DNA of 64,000 bases from Ganoderma boninense (Eukaryota; Basidiomycota; Agaricomycetes; Polyporales; Polyporaceae). Each line of letters opens with the position of its first letter. Position 1 is the stretch's first letter. A program made the translations under genes and the position numbers. Below the pieces are notes generated by a model, which did no database searches, had not been told where the DNA came from, and saw only the letters and a list, made by a program, of their open reading frames with translations. Positions 1-10,228 of the stretch are shown here, one piece after another. The stretch spans positions 3,224,001 to 3,288,000 of the forward strand of contig CM035308.1 in NCBI GenBank assembly GCA_002900995.3, read 5' to 3'.

Positions 1-3000
1 AAGGTGGTGTTTGTGGTGACAGACATAGGAGAAGAGGATGTGATCATTGGCCTGGACTGGCTGCGCGAACACAACCCTGAAGTAGATTGGGAACGTGGCT
101 CGCTACGCCTATCGAGATGTCCAGAGGCATGTCCGGCTCATCGGAAGGCATCCAAACCTGTTGAAACCAAAGCGCGTGATACGGAGGTACGGCTTACGGC
201 GCGCAATGGTTCTCGACGGGTGCGGAAGGCAAAGACGATGGGTAGGATATGCACGGCCGTAATGGTCGAGGAGGAGGAGGAAGATAGGGCCTCCACCACC
301 AGGTTTTCTGCCGGAATGGGATGGCACTGAGGAGTCTCTTCTCAATGCACTAGAAGATGGACGACGACTTCGAGGTACCCCTAAGATCTTTGTGTCGGCG
401 AGCTACACGTACTCTCAACAGCTCGCTGAACAAGAGTACCAGAAGAAGGAAGTCCGTCCTGTCGAAGAGATCGTACCTCCCCAGTACCACGAGTATCTGC
501 GTGTGTTCTCGAAAGAGGCGTCCGAACGTCTACCTGAGCACGGACCCTACGACCACGCTATAGAACTCGTACCAGATGCTAGGATGTTCCATTCCAAGGT
601 GTACCCCCTGTCGCCCAGCGAGCAGGTTGAGCTTGACAAGTTCCTTAGCGAGAACTTGGCCAAAGGATATATTCAAGAGTCGAAGTCACCGATGTCGTCA
701 CCATTCTTCTTCGTTAAAAAGAAGGATGGCAGCCTACGTCCTGTACAGGACTACCGGCGATTGAACGACATCACCATTAAGAACCGATACCCACTACCGT
801 TGGTGTCGGACTTGATGGATCGACTCAAGAGGGCCAAGTACTTTACAAAGCTTGACATCCGTTGGGGGTACAACAATGTGCGGATTAAGACCGGTGATGA
901 ATGGAAGGCTGCCTTTGTTACCAATCGCGGACTGTTCGAACCGAACGTGATGTACTTCGGACTGGCCAACTCGCCCAGTACATTCTCTGCGCTCATGAAC
1001 GACATCTTCAAGGACCTCATCATACTCGGCAAAATCACTATCTACCTCGACGACATCCTCATATTCACCAACGACATCGAGGAACACCGCACACTGGTGC
1101 GTGAGGTCCTGAAGCGTCTGGCGGAGCACGACCTGTTCTGCAAGCCAGAGAAGTGCGAATTCGAACAGCCTAAGGTTGAGTACCTAGGTGTGCTCGTCTC
1201 GGAGAACTGTGTGGAGATGGACCCAGTGAAGGTCAGGGGTATCGCAGAATGGCCTGTCCCTCAGAACGCCTCAGATGTACGGAAGTTCCGCGGTTTCGCG
1301 AATTTCTACAGGCGGTTCATTAAGGACTTCAGCGCAGTATGCAAACCCCTCGACCGTCTCACGGGTAGCGCTCCCTGGCAATGGGGTGCCGAAGAGCAAT
1401 CAGCATTCGACGAGCTCAAACGTTGTTTCACTGAAAGCCCTGTCCTGAGCATGTATGACCCAGACCGCAATACCCGCATCGAAGTCGATGCATCCGGGTA
1501 TGCTACCGGTGCGGTTCTGTCTCAGGAGGGGGAGGACGGCAAATGGCACCCTGTGGCTTTCCACTCTGAGTCAATGAGCGATGCGGAACGCAACTACGAG
1601 ATCTATGACAAGGAGATGCTCGCCATCATCCGTGCCCTGCAGGCCTGGCGCCACTACCTCGAGGGTCTTCCCAGTGTGTTCGAGATCCAGTCGGACCACA
1701 AGAACCTCGAGTACTGGAAAGCCGCGCAAAACCTCACACGCAGGCAGGCACGATGGGCTCTCTATCTGTCACGGTTCGACTTTGTCATTGCACACAAGCC
1801 AGGCACCTCCAATGGTAGGGCAGACGCGCTGTCGCGCAGGCCTGATCACCAGAAGGACGATGCCGATGACAACCTGAACCGAGTCATGTTGCAACCCGAT
1901 CGCTTCCGAGTACTGGCAACCAAGAGAGGGCACATGTCAGTGGTACCAGAAAAGGCACTGCTCCGCCGCATTCGAGAATGTGGAGAGCGTGAGCAGGAGG
2001 TCGCAGAGGCACTCAGCAAGCTCGATAAGCTAGGGCCAGCACGTCTACAGAATGATTTGGTGGACTGGAACACAGAACAAGGCCTGCTGCTCTACCGCGG
2101 CCGAGTTTATGTCCCCAAAGACAACGCGCTCCGAGCAGAGATAGTGCGCATTCACCACGACCTCCCGCCTGCTGGACACCCTGGCCAGGCAAAAACGGTG
2201 GAGTTGGTTACACGGAACTACTGGTGGCCGGGCATGGCAAAGTTTATTAAGGATTACGTTGAGACCTGCGACACTTGTCGCCGTGGCAAGACTTCACATG
2301 CGAAGCCACATGGTCCCCTTCAACCCAACGAGATCCCGGACGGCCCAGGCCAAGTAGTTACCTGTGACTTCATCACTGGACTGCCGGAGGTGGACGGATA
2401 CAACACGCTCCAGCTTATTGCTGATCGACATGGAAAGATGATTCACCTTATTCCATGCACCGAGGAGATCGACACGGAAGGGACGGCAGACAACTTCATT
2501 AGAGAATGGTTCTGTCTACATGGACTCCCGCGAAAGATCATCTCTGATCGGGGGCCCCAGTTCTCTAGCAAGCTCTTCCGTGCAATCCTTAAAGGCCTCG
2601 ACATAGAAAGCGCGTTGTCCACAGCCTACCACCCGCTGATGTGTACGGTCCGGGGAACTGCTGCGAAAAACAACAGAACCAGCTAACCGGAAAAGAAGGA
2701 GGGAGTCGTCGGGTGCTCGCTAATCGCTACGAACCAAATACCACAGAGGGCCTAAGACCAGCGGACTAGTCGGTCCAAGAGTCGCGCGCGATGCGCGACG
2801 GGCGGAAGTAGAATACGAGGGGCTCTCGGTGAGCGACGTGGAAGACGATGGCGAACACGAAAGGGACTCTCGGGTCCTGCGACGATGGACAAGTGACGAT
2901 GTGCGAACGAATACGATAATGGCTCTCGGCGAGCCGGATACGATGGGCGACGAGCGAGCGAGGCGAGCGAAAAGTGAGAAGTCAACAGGGTGCCGAAATC

Positions 3001-4363
3001 TGTATTGCCAAGACTAAGAACATCATCTATATATCGGTACAGGAAGGAAACCCTAGAAACCGACGGGAAAACAACAGGAAACGAATGGCAGGCTACAGCG
3101 ACCAATCATAGAGAGGGATAGAGAAGACGAAGGAGGAAGTGGAGCGAATATGTCGACGACTTGTCACCTTGGAGCGACCGTCGCGGGGCAACCGATGAAA
3201 ACTCGCGGACGATCGAAGAGTCCTGGCCGGTCTATGAAAGGTCCTACCAATGGCGAAATACGAGCGAGCGATCGAAGGTGTACCACGCGTATACCACGGT
3301 CGGTCCGACGCAGAAAGGGGGTCCTAACGAGCGACCCGTGGACCACATGGGACCGATACACGGAGGCGAAACACCGGGTCGAACACCGAGCTTGGTGAGA
3401 TGTAGTATCGGTCCGCGGGCGAGCGACGGAGCGGGCGACAAGGTGAGCGACCGGGCGAACGAACGAAGACAGACGGAGTTGGCGAAGGCGAAAAGAGTGG
3501 GGCGTTATATGGAACAGGAATACGGCCTATCCGAGTGGTAAACAGGCTACAAGCCCATCACCGCAGACGGATGGACAGTCAGAGCGATGGAACCAAGAGA
3601 TAGAGGCGTACCTACGGATGTACTGCTCAAGGCACCGCGATGATTGGGTCAAGTGGCTACCAACAGCAGAATACTGCTTTAACTCGCGCGTACATTCATC
3701 CACAGGGTACTCGCCGTTTTACCTCATGTACGGCTACGAACCTCAGTTCCACGTTCCGATGCTATCCACCACGGTGCCCACGGCGGATGAATGAAGAGAG
3801 GAGTTGCGGCAGGCAAGGGAGGATGCGACCTCAGCCTTAACCCTAGCGGCAGAGCAGATGAAGGAGTACTACGATTGCTATGTCTCCGCTGCTCCAGAGT
3901 TCAAGGAGGGTCAGAAGGCGTGGCTCGACACTAGGAACTTCCGGGTTCCTGGAGTCTCTCGGAAACTGGTGGACCGGTACGCGGGCCCATACCCTGTCAA
4001 GCGCAAGGTGGGCAACTTGGCTTACGAGCTCAAGCTCCCCAAAGACATGGGGCTCCACCCCGTGTTCCATGTGACACTCCTACACCCGCACAAAGAAAGC
4101 CAACTTCCCAGTCGGCATCCCCCTGAACCTGCAGCTCTTGAAGTGGAAGGAGAGGAGGAGTATGAAGTAGAGGAAGTGTTAGAGTCGCGTCAGTATGGGC
4201 GATGGAAGAAACTGCAATATCTTGTTCACTGGAAGGGCTGGGGCCCTGAACACGATAGCTGGGAAGACGTGTTGGATCTAGCAAATGCGCCAAAAGTGCT
4301 GCAAAAGTTTCATTCGACACATCCCGACGCTCCTGGCCCTCTCAACAAGAATACTCGATCGTG
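1..4363 (+). pseudogene. gypsy Pol polyprotein (PR-RT-RH-IN-chromodomain), broken
   Basis: Remnant of the Pol polyprotein, which copies element RNA into DNA and integrates it. The end of the protease region is at 4-290. The reverse transcriptase is in frame from about 392 and carries the YLDD active site near 1037-1048 (FTKLDIRWGYNNV upstream). The RNase H part has VDASG (about 1483), YEIYDKEML (about 1597) and ADALSRRPDH. The integrase has the HH...CDTC zinc motif (about 2150-2280), the first catalytic Asp in TCDFITGLP and the second in SDRGPQF; it is then cut at 2636 by the solo LTR and resumes at 3561 with QTDGQSERWNQE, which carries the catalytic Glu. The C-terminal chromodomain is at about 4150-4290 (YLVHWKGWGPEHDSWE). 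Breaks are the frameshift near 288, the insertion, and TGA at about 3794 where the sister copy has CGA. Product function is inferred from family motifs. Confidence 0.9.
2637..3560. mobile_element. Nested solo LTR (924 bp) in the gypsy integrase
   Basis: The gypsy integrase reads accac-ccgc-agacgg in the intact copy. Here the same target is split into accacCCGC and CCGCagacgg around 924 bp of unrelated DNA. This gives an exact 4-bp duplication, CCGC (2633-2636 and 3561-3564). The insert starts TGATG and ends CATCA, a perfect short inverted repeat of the TG...CA type seen at LTR ends, and contains a TATA-like ctatatat at about 3027. It has no coding capacity. I call it a solo LTR of a family not otherwise present in the window; a non-autonomous element is the alternative. 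Confidence 0.75.
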
Positions 4364-4377
4364 AGGACACGATCCTT

Positions 4378-4391
4378 AGGAGGGGGGGTAT
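4378..4391 (+). other. Polypurine tract before the 3' LTR
   Basis: The tract taggagggggggta directly precedes the LTR start (TGTCATGAA). It is repeated in the other gypsy copies (33440-33452; in reverse at 19017-19030), which fits the plus-strand priming site of gypsy elements. Confidence 0.7.
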
Positions 4392-4851
4392 TGTCATGAA
4401 CGGCACGCTCGGCGCCTACCCCGGCGTCTCTCTTTCCCTTTTCGGACTGTTTGCCTCCCGCGTCGTCCTTATTGTCCTCCGTTGTTTAGCAAACCTGCCC
4501 CTTGTTCTCGCAGTACAATAACTCCTGTTACCCATTGTTCCCATCGTCATTGTACTACATACCATTGTTCTTCCACTGGTTCCTGTGTCCATAGTTACCT
4601 ATTGTCCCCGGTTCCCATTGTCCGTTCCATGTATATAAGGCCTGTACTTTGCTACCTGGAGACCTCAGTTTCGACCTCTTGTCTCCAGGTAAGCCTCGCT
4701 GTATTCTCGCTCGTTAGTTACTCGCTCAATACATCTTGTCTCTAGCCTGACTGTCGAGCCCTGCTCCGCTCTTGCTGCACAAGTGCTCGTCGATGCCCTT
4801 GCTCGTCTCGTAAGCCTCCTCCCTGATCTTACTTGACAGCCAGTCGTAACA
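4392..4851 (+). repeat. Gypsy 3' LTR, 460 bp
   Basis: Starts TGTCATGAACGG and ends CAGTCGTAACA, exactly 460 bp, the same length as both LTRs of copy 2. It holds a TATA box, tatataa, at 4632-4638 followed by GGCCTGTAC, the likely start region for element RNA. Flanking DNA after 4851 belongs to the host side. Confidence 0.92.
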
Positions 4852-4963
4852 GCAGGCAAACTAGGCGGTGAAGATGACGGACTGGCTAAGTGAGGGTGCT
4901 GAATTAGAGACGCAGGATTTGCAGTGGGGTATGGGTACTGGGTGCACACAGGCCTCCTGTGCT

Positions 4964-7562
4964 CTAGTTAGGGACCCGCTCCTTGCCTTTGCGAGCAGGA
5001 CGCTCAATGGTCGTGCACGGGCCGTAGGCTTGACCGAGGATCTCCGGCCAGGCAGTGAGAGAACTGATGAAGGGAAGACGAATCAAGACAGTGTGATACC
5101 CGGGTTCTATGAAGACTTCAATATCGGCTGTCAGTGCATGCAGACGCCAGTCCGTCGTGGCCGGGTTCCACATCTGGAACTCGTAGACTTGGATGCGGTC
5201 GAAAATCTGGCAAACAATGTGGTACATCGCCAGATTGATCTCACATCGGCGCTGGTCAAGCGTGATCATCTTCGTGGCCGGTGGATGATTGTCCTAGATG
5301 ACGCAAGCGTTAAAACTGAATTATATCGTGGACGAGCATGAATGACTTACATTGTACCAGATCTTAACCATCAACATCCATTGTGTAGCCTGGTTGAACA
5401 CTGGGAGTGGGCCGTCGGCGAGATTGGCCAAGGAGGGGTAGATCTCAAACCGGTAGATGTCACTGAACGGTACGAAGTCGTCAGCGGCCTGGGGACTACT
5501 GAGCTGCGGGCCTGGACTACGGCGCGCAAGCGCATGCCGCGCCTCGGAATCGGCGGGGCTGGACTTGGACTCCCGTGGAATGTAAGGATCGCCGTCGTCC
5601 GCACCCTCGGCGAACAGGTCAGTGGCTTCACTTGAAGCGTCGGAGGGGATAAGATTGGTGAGGCAAGTGGGAGAGCATGAAGCAACGAGTCCACGATGCG
5701 TGCGGGTGAGTGTCGATACGTCAAGCACAGACGCAGAAGTGTTTTCCTTGTTGGGATTCGGGTCAACGCGACTGTCTTCCGAGTCCGTGAGCTCAATAAC
5801 ATCAGAAGGGGTGGTGATGCGGCGAATGATGGGTGTTCGAGGGTGTGCATGCTCCTCGTCTTCAGAGCTGGAGTCCGTAAGCGAAATAGTGCTACCAACG
5901 CGAGAGACTGCGGGAGCTGGTGCGGGCGTGTCGCTATCGTTGCCATCGTCATCATCACTCTCACTGCCAGAACTGATCTCAATTATCTCCTGGCACCGCA
6001 CTGTGGCTGCGAGCGTGGGGGGCACGGGGGTGTGGACTGAGGTGGAGTTTTGGTCTAGTGCCGCCTTCACACGAGTGGGAACCTTCAGTTTTGGTATCAG
6101 GACGGTTTGTGCATTGAACATTCGAGTACATACCCTATAAGCATTGAGCCTCCCGGGCCTGTTGCGCGGGGCTGGGGTTGGAGTATCCACTACAGACTCC
6201 TTGTCTTCATCAGTCCTTTGCACCCTGCGCTCTAGCATGCTCCCCGACTGGCTGTTTGGCATGGCAGTGTGCACACCCATGTCTTGCGTGAGCTCGAGAA
6301 ACTCCTAACCAGATGTTAGTCATCAACTATTGTCGATCCCGCAACGTGGCTTACTTTGATCAGCACCTCTAAGGTGCGAGGCTTCGTAGCCAATGCTTCG
6401 ATAACCAGCGGTAACTTGTCGGACTCATTCGATGTGCGTGGCTTCTTAGACGGTCCCGCAATGTTGCATGGCTGTAGGCCACCATGAGACTCGTTTCATG
6501 ATGTATGGCAGGTGAACTTACTGCGATGGGTTGCACTCCCTCCCCGCGACGTCGCTTAGTGATAGACGCACCCTGGAACCCCATTAGCTGATATCCCAAT
6601 GGATACGCAAATTTGTGAGAAACTCACCTCAGCATTGAAAGAAGCTTGCAGCCTGCGTGCCACCATTTCATCGTTCAAGTACATGATGCGCTGGTCCAGG
6701 GGAGACAACGAAGCCACTTCCTGTGCTCGACGTCCATCGCCGACATCTCTGCTCGAGTTCAACACTGTTGTTGTCGCACGATAACGTAGAGGCACTAGGC
6801 CAGCTGGCGGCACATCGGAACGGTCTGGGGCCACTGCTACCGTGCTGGCAGGGCGCACCGATGAACTTGAATCGACATGTAATGGAACCTACATCATGAT
6901 GTAGAATGTTAGAAGCCTCTCTGGGATGGTTGATAAGGTTGGACGTACTGCCAAGCTGGACTCGGACGCATCTAGGTTCGGGAACATACCTCGAACAAAG
7001 GCTTCGAACCTGGACAGACGATGGGCAGACTGCTGAAAAATTGAGTTTGAGTTTTTGTCAATCTCATGTGCTGCTTACAAGTGTAGGAGCACTCGCGCCT
7101 CTTGCGCATCGACGCCGTGAAGGAGCTGAGGAAGACTAAACACGTGTCAGCCTGGTCGCAGAATGAGGACACCATGTGGACGTACAATGGTGGAGTTGCC
7201 TCTTGCAGCTTCAATAGCCTCAACAAGTTGCGGCGGAGTGCCTGGCTGGGGCGGAAAGTGGATGTTCTTGCATTGGACGCACTGCGGAGAATGCGTCAAA
7301 AGGGACAGAAGCCTTGTAGGATAAAAATGGCACTTACACAGCGGTACCACTCGCCAGCACAGCTTTGACGAAAGGCCAGACGCTCGATGACTGTTCCGAC
7401 ACCTCCGCACTGTGGACAGTTCCAAGACTGAGGGGTCCTTGAGTCGTATGGCTTGCGGTCTGATGCTCCTTGCTGGCATAGCGCATGGACCTCGGGCGAG
7501 TAGTTCGACCTCCTGGGCTGAGGAGTCGAGAAGCCGAGAAGGCGAGGATTGACTCGGACCAT
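4964..7562 (-). CDS. Unknown multi-exon protein with N-terminal zinc ribbon and SUMO-interaction-like motifs
   Basis: Not recognised by name. Reading from 7562 down, exon 1 encodes a basic Pro/Ser stretch and then CPQCGGVG...AGEWYR, spliced to CVQCKNIHFPPQP. This gives a C-x2-C...C-x2-C zinc ribbon, somewhat like GRF-type zinc fingers. Later exons include LPLVIEALATKPRTLEVLIK joined to EFLELTQDMG (intron about 6306-6355). A long exon at 5321-6300 follows, rich in Ser/Asp/Glu, with EIIEISSGSESDDD and VIELTDSEDS, which look like SUMO-interaction motifs. The last exon (4964-5269) carries an aromatic-rich segment (YEFQMWNPATTDW). About eight short introns with GTAAG/GTGAG donors support a real gene. 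The start is uncertain: an ATG at 8024 (MSAANKLRRRADEVERA) could be an earlier first exon. The 3' end lies about 110 bp from the gypsy LTR, so truncation by that insertion is possible. Confidence 0.55.
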
Positions 7563-8084
7563 GAAGCTGCCTGCTCAGCAGTCCACGAGCCGCACAGCCA
7601 GAGGGAGAGGTACGAGGGGTGATTGAGAGAAGCTGAAGGGGGAAGGCCTTGCCTGGAAGACTGTCCGCTAGTTTGGATCGCTTTTATGAGCTCAAGTCGG
7701 GCATCTTCTATGGAATCTCGTGCGGTCGCACCAGCTGAAATAGGGAGGTGTAATTACCTGCCAAAAATGGGGAGTCAAGTTCAGTGTTTGTCACGGTCAC
7801 AAAAGTTTTACTTCCAGACGAGCTGCAGACGTCAGCATGTTCTCGATCACAATTGTGCCTTGCTTTTCCAAAGGTACGAAGAAAATTGCTGCCTAACAAT
7901 CTACCCTAATTTAGCCCCTGCAACGCTTTACCGGTCGTTCCGATGGCTCCGATGGCTTGTCAGCCTCTCTCGTCGCTCTTTCCACCTCATCAGCTCGGCG
8001 CCTCAACTTGTTTGCAGCCGACATGTCACTGGTCCTGTTGCATCAGCAGCGTGTTCTGGTATCAAGCAAAAATAGGCTCACGGG

Positions 8085-9831
8085 CTGCGATCGAGAGCCT
8101 TCGCAGTGGAGACGTGCAGCCATTTGCCACGTCCAAGAGCTGGAGAGGTCACCTCGCTGAGGTGTGCAGGGCCATCAATGGGAGCTTCATGCGGCACAAC
8201 TTCTCCTTGCTTGGAGGTCTTGCTCGCTCTGGCCTTGGGCACTCTATGAACTAAGCGTCAGTGCTGAAATATCAGTGCAAAGACGGAACATGCGACTGAC
8301 TTCGCCTTTTCCACGGCACTGTGCTTGTTCTCATCACGGCGGACACGGGCGACAGCATGATTTCGTTGTCTCTTGACGGGAGGCTTCTCAGGAGCTGTCG
8401 TTAACACTCAAGGAGGCGGGGACCCAAAAATGAGACAGGGAGAGTCCTGATTACGCAGCATGTTCTGCGTGGATGACGATGGCGTGTGGACGGCCGGAGA
8501 TGAGACAAACAACGGATCCGTCGCCACTGAAGCCAGAACGTTAAGAAAAGAATCTGTGGGCGAAGGGATGGGAGAAGGCATCTTTGCAGGTGTTTGATAA
8601 ACTGGCGTAGGCGGAAGGGGAGAAATGAACAAGCTTGCATGCGCAGATTGCGAGTTGTGGGCAGGAGTTGATGCCGGTTCGGCGGACTGAACCCGGGCCG
8701 GCACAGAGCTGGGTACCGGCCTGACACGGACGCTGGAAAGGCTTGCCTTGAGTGGACGCGCCGGCACTAACAACCGTCAGTCAGGCTTCATTCTGGAAGA
8801 TACGAAGTGGAGGTACAATCACTCACAACCGAAAGACAACCCGACAAAATTCTCGAAGACGGTGAGCAAGCTGTTGACACTGACCCCGAGCCGATCCGCA
8901 AGGAACTGTTCGAATGAGACACCCGCACGGTCATACGCAGTGCAATGGCTTGGCAACATTGATATATGCACAGATGAAGGAGTTTGGAAACACACACTCA
9001 AAACTTGCCAGGTCACCCCGGCCATCCAAACCTCCAAACAGACACCAGCCCACCCAACCACGATCCTTCATCAACGTGAACTGGATCTCCTTCAACAGAC
9101 TCAGGACTTTCAACAGCTGACTGCGAAAATCTGTCAGGGAAGACTAAGATATAGCAGATGCAGGGACTTACTCATCTGTCGGCATAGGGTGTTGTGGCGT
9201 CGAGAGGACTTGAGCGGCAGAGACAGATATCGACGCGACATCCGGTTGAGTGTTAGCGCCCACGGGATGACTAAAACGCTAGAGCGTTGCCGTCGAAGCG
9301 AGCTGGACAAGAGACATGCCAACCGTTCCAGCATCCGGGTTGGTCGAAACGGGGATCGTGTGAGTGGCGGTCACATTTACGTTCCTTGCTGGGAGATCAT
9401 TTGCAGTTAACATGTCGTTCTGCTTGCCACAAGTTCGACTTCCACTGCGGCTTTTCAGCCAACTCTCGATGCGCTATCCAGCGCATCAATGAAACAAATC
9501 AAGACAAATTGCAGATCGCACAACTTGCCTTGTTCACAGCCGCGAGCCGTTCATCCCTCTCTGTCTCCGTCTCCGCCGCATAAGGCTGCAGCTTGGCATG
9601 GGGCTGCCGTTGCCGACGATAGGCAAACTCAACAGAGGTCTCCTCGTGAAAGCAGTTCGGAAACTCGTCTCTGTACTTCTTAACAAAAAGGTTAGTAGCA
9701 TTGCGGAACCAGTAAGTCCTCCCCTCGCTCTGGTCCGTGCTCGACATCTTCAACTGCGCTCGGCCTTCCTCACTTTCCGCGACACTGTCAAGGAAAATGA
9801 GTTCCTGGGCTCGCCACTTCATCGCCCCCAT
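8085..9831 (-). CDS. Unknown multi-exon protein, conserved-looking N-terminal domain, basic Ser/Pro-rich tail
   Basis: Starts at ATG 9831 (MGAMKWRAQELIFLDS). Exon 1 contains GRTYWFRNATNLFVKKYRDE, an aromatic and basic segment that looks like a DNA-binding or transposon-associated domain, but I cannot name it. Further exons give SWLKSRSGSRTC and later LKEIQFTLMKDRGWVGW, followed by GVSFEQFLADRLGVSVNS, and then a 120-residue Ser/Pro-rich region (8408-8773). A lysine/arginine-rich end (VKRQRNHAVARVRRDENK, about 8370) may be a nuclear localisation signal. Introns are typical (GTAAGTCC... and GTGAGTGATT donors). Several exon joins are my own inference, and the 3' end is the least certain part. Function is unknown. 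Confidence 0.5.
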
Positions 9832-10228
9832 CCTACATCACATAATTATTAGCTGCAAGCCAAGCAGGAAGGAAAACATGGTGCTCACTTGATAGGACAG
9901 CGACAGAACAGAGAGAGCGAGACTGCTGTTGGTCAACGGCTTCACAAGCACAAGTTAGTCACGCTCCGAATGCCCTCAATGTCTATTTTCATCGTCACAC
10001 GAAAGTCATGTATACCGGACATCAATGGTAAGCCGAGACCGAGAACTTGAATCACGCTAACGATACACTAAACTAGACACAAGTACACAACACCAGCACA
10101 TGAAACAGCGACAATGTCGATCGGACAGCCAGGACCTGAGCGCTGACGTGCAGCATCATCAAGCTTGCAAGGTACATGGAGGACGCAACATCTAGAAACC
10201 AAATTAGACTCAGGATTGGTGGAGGATC
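9832..10228. other. Intergenic, about 400 bp
   Basis: No reading frame or repeat that I can support. It lies between the 3' end of one minus-strand gene and the 5' end of the next, so promoter elements of the 8085-9831 gene are expected here; none is distinctive. Confidence 0.5.

Larger units (their letters stand above)
1..4851 (+). mobile_element. Ty3/gypsy chromovirus, copy 1, 5' end outside the window
   Basis: A decayed plus-strand long terminal repeat retrotransposon. The window starts inside the protease, and the order is then reverse transcriptase, RNase H, integrase, chromodomain, purine tract and 3' LTR. It is closely similar over its whole length to the minus-strand copy at 18557-24542. 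It is inactive: the protease/RT junction is frameshifted near 285-290 (one extra base beside a GGG run), the integrase is split by a nested solo LTR (2637-3560), and there is a TGA stop near 3794. The 5' LTR and gag lie outside the window, so the target duplication cannot be tested. Confidence 0.93.
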
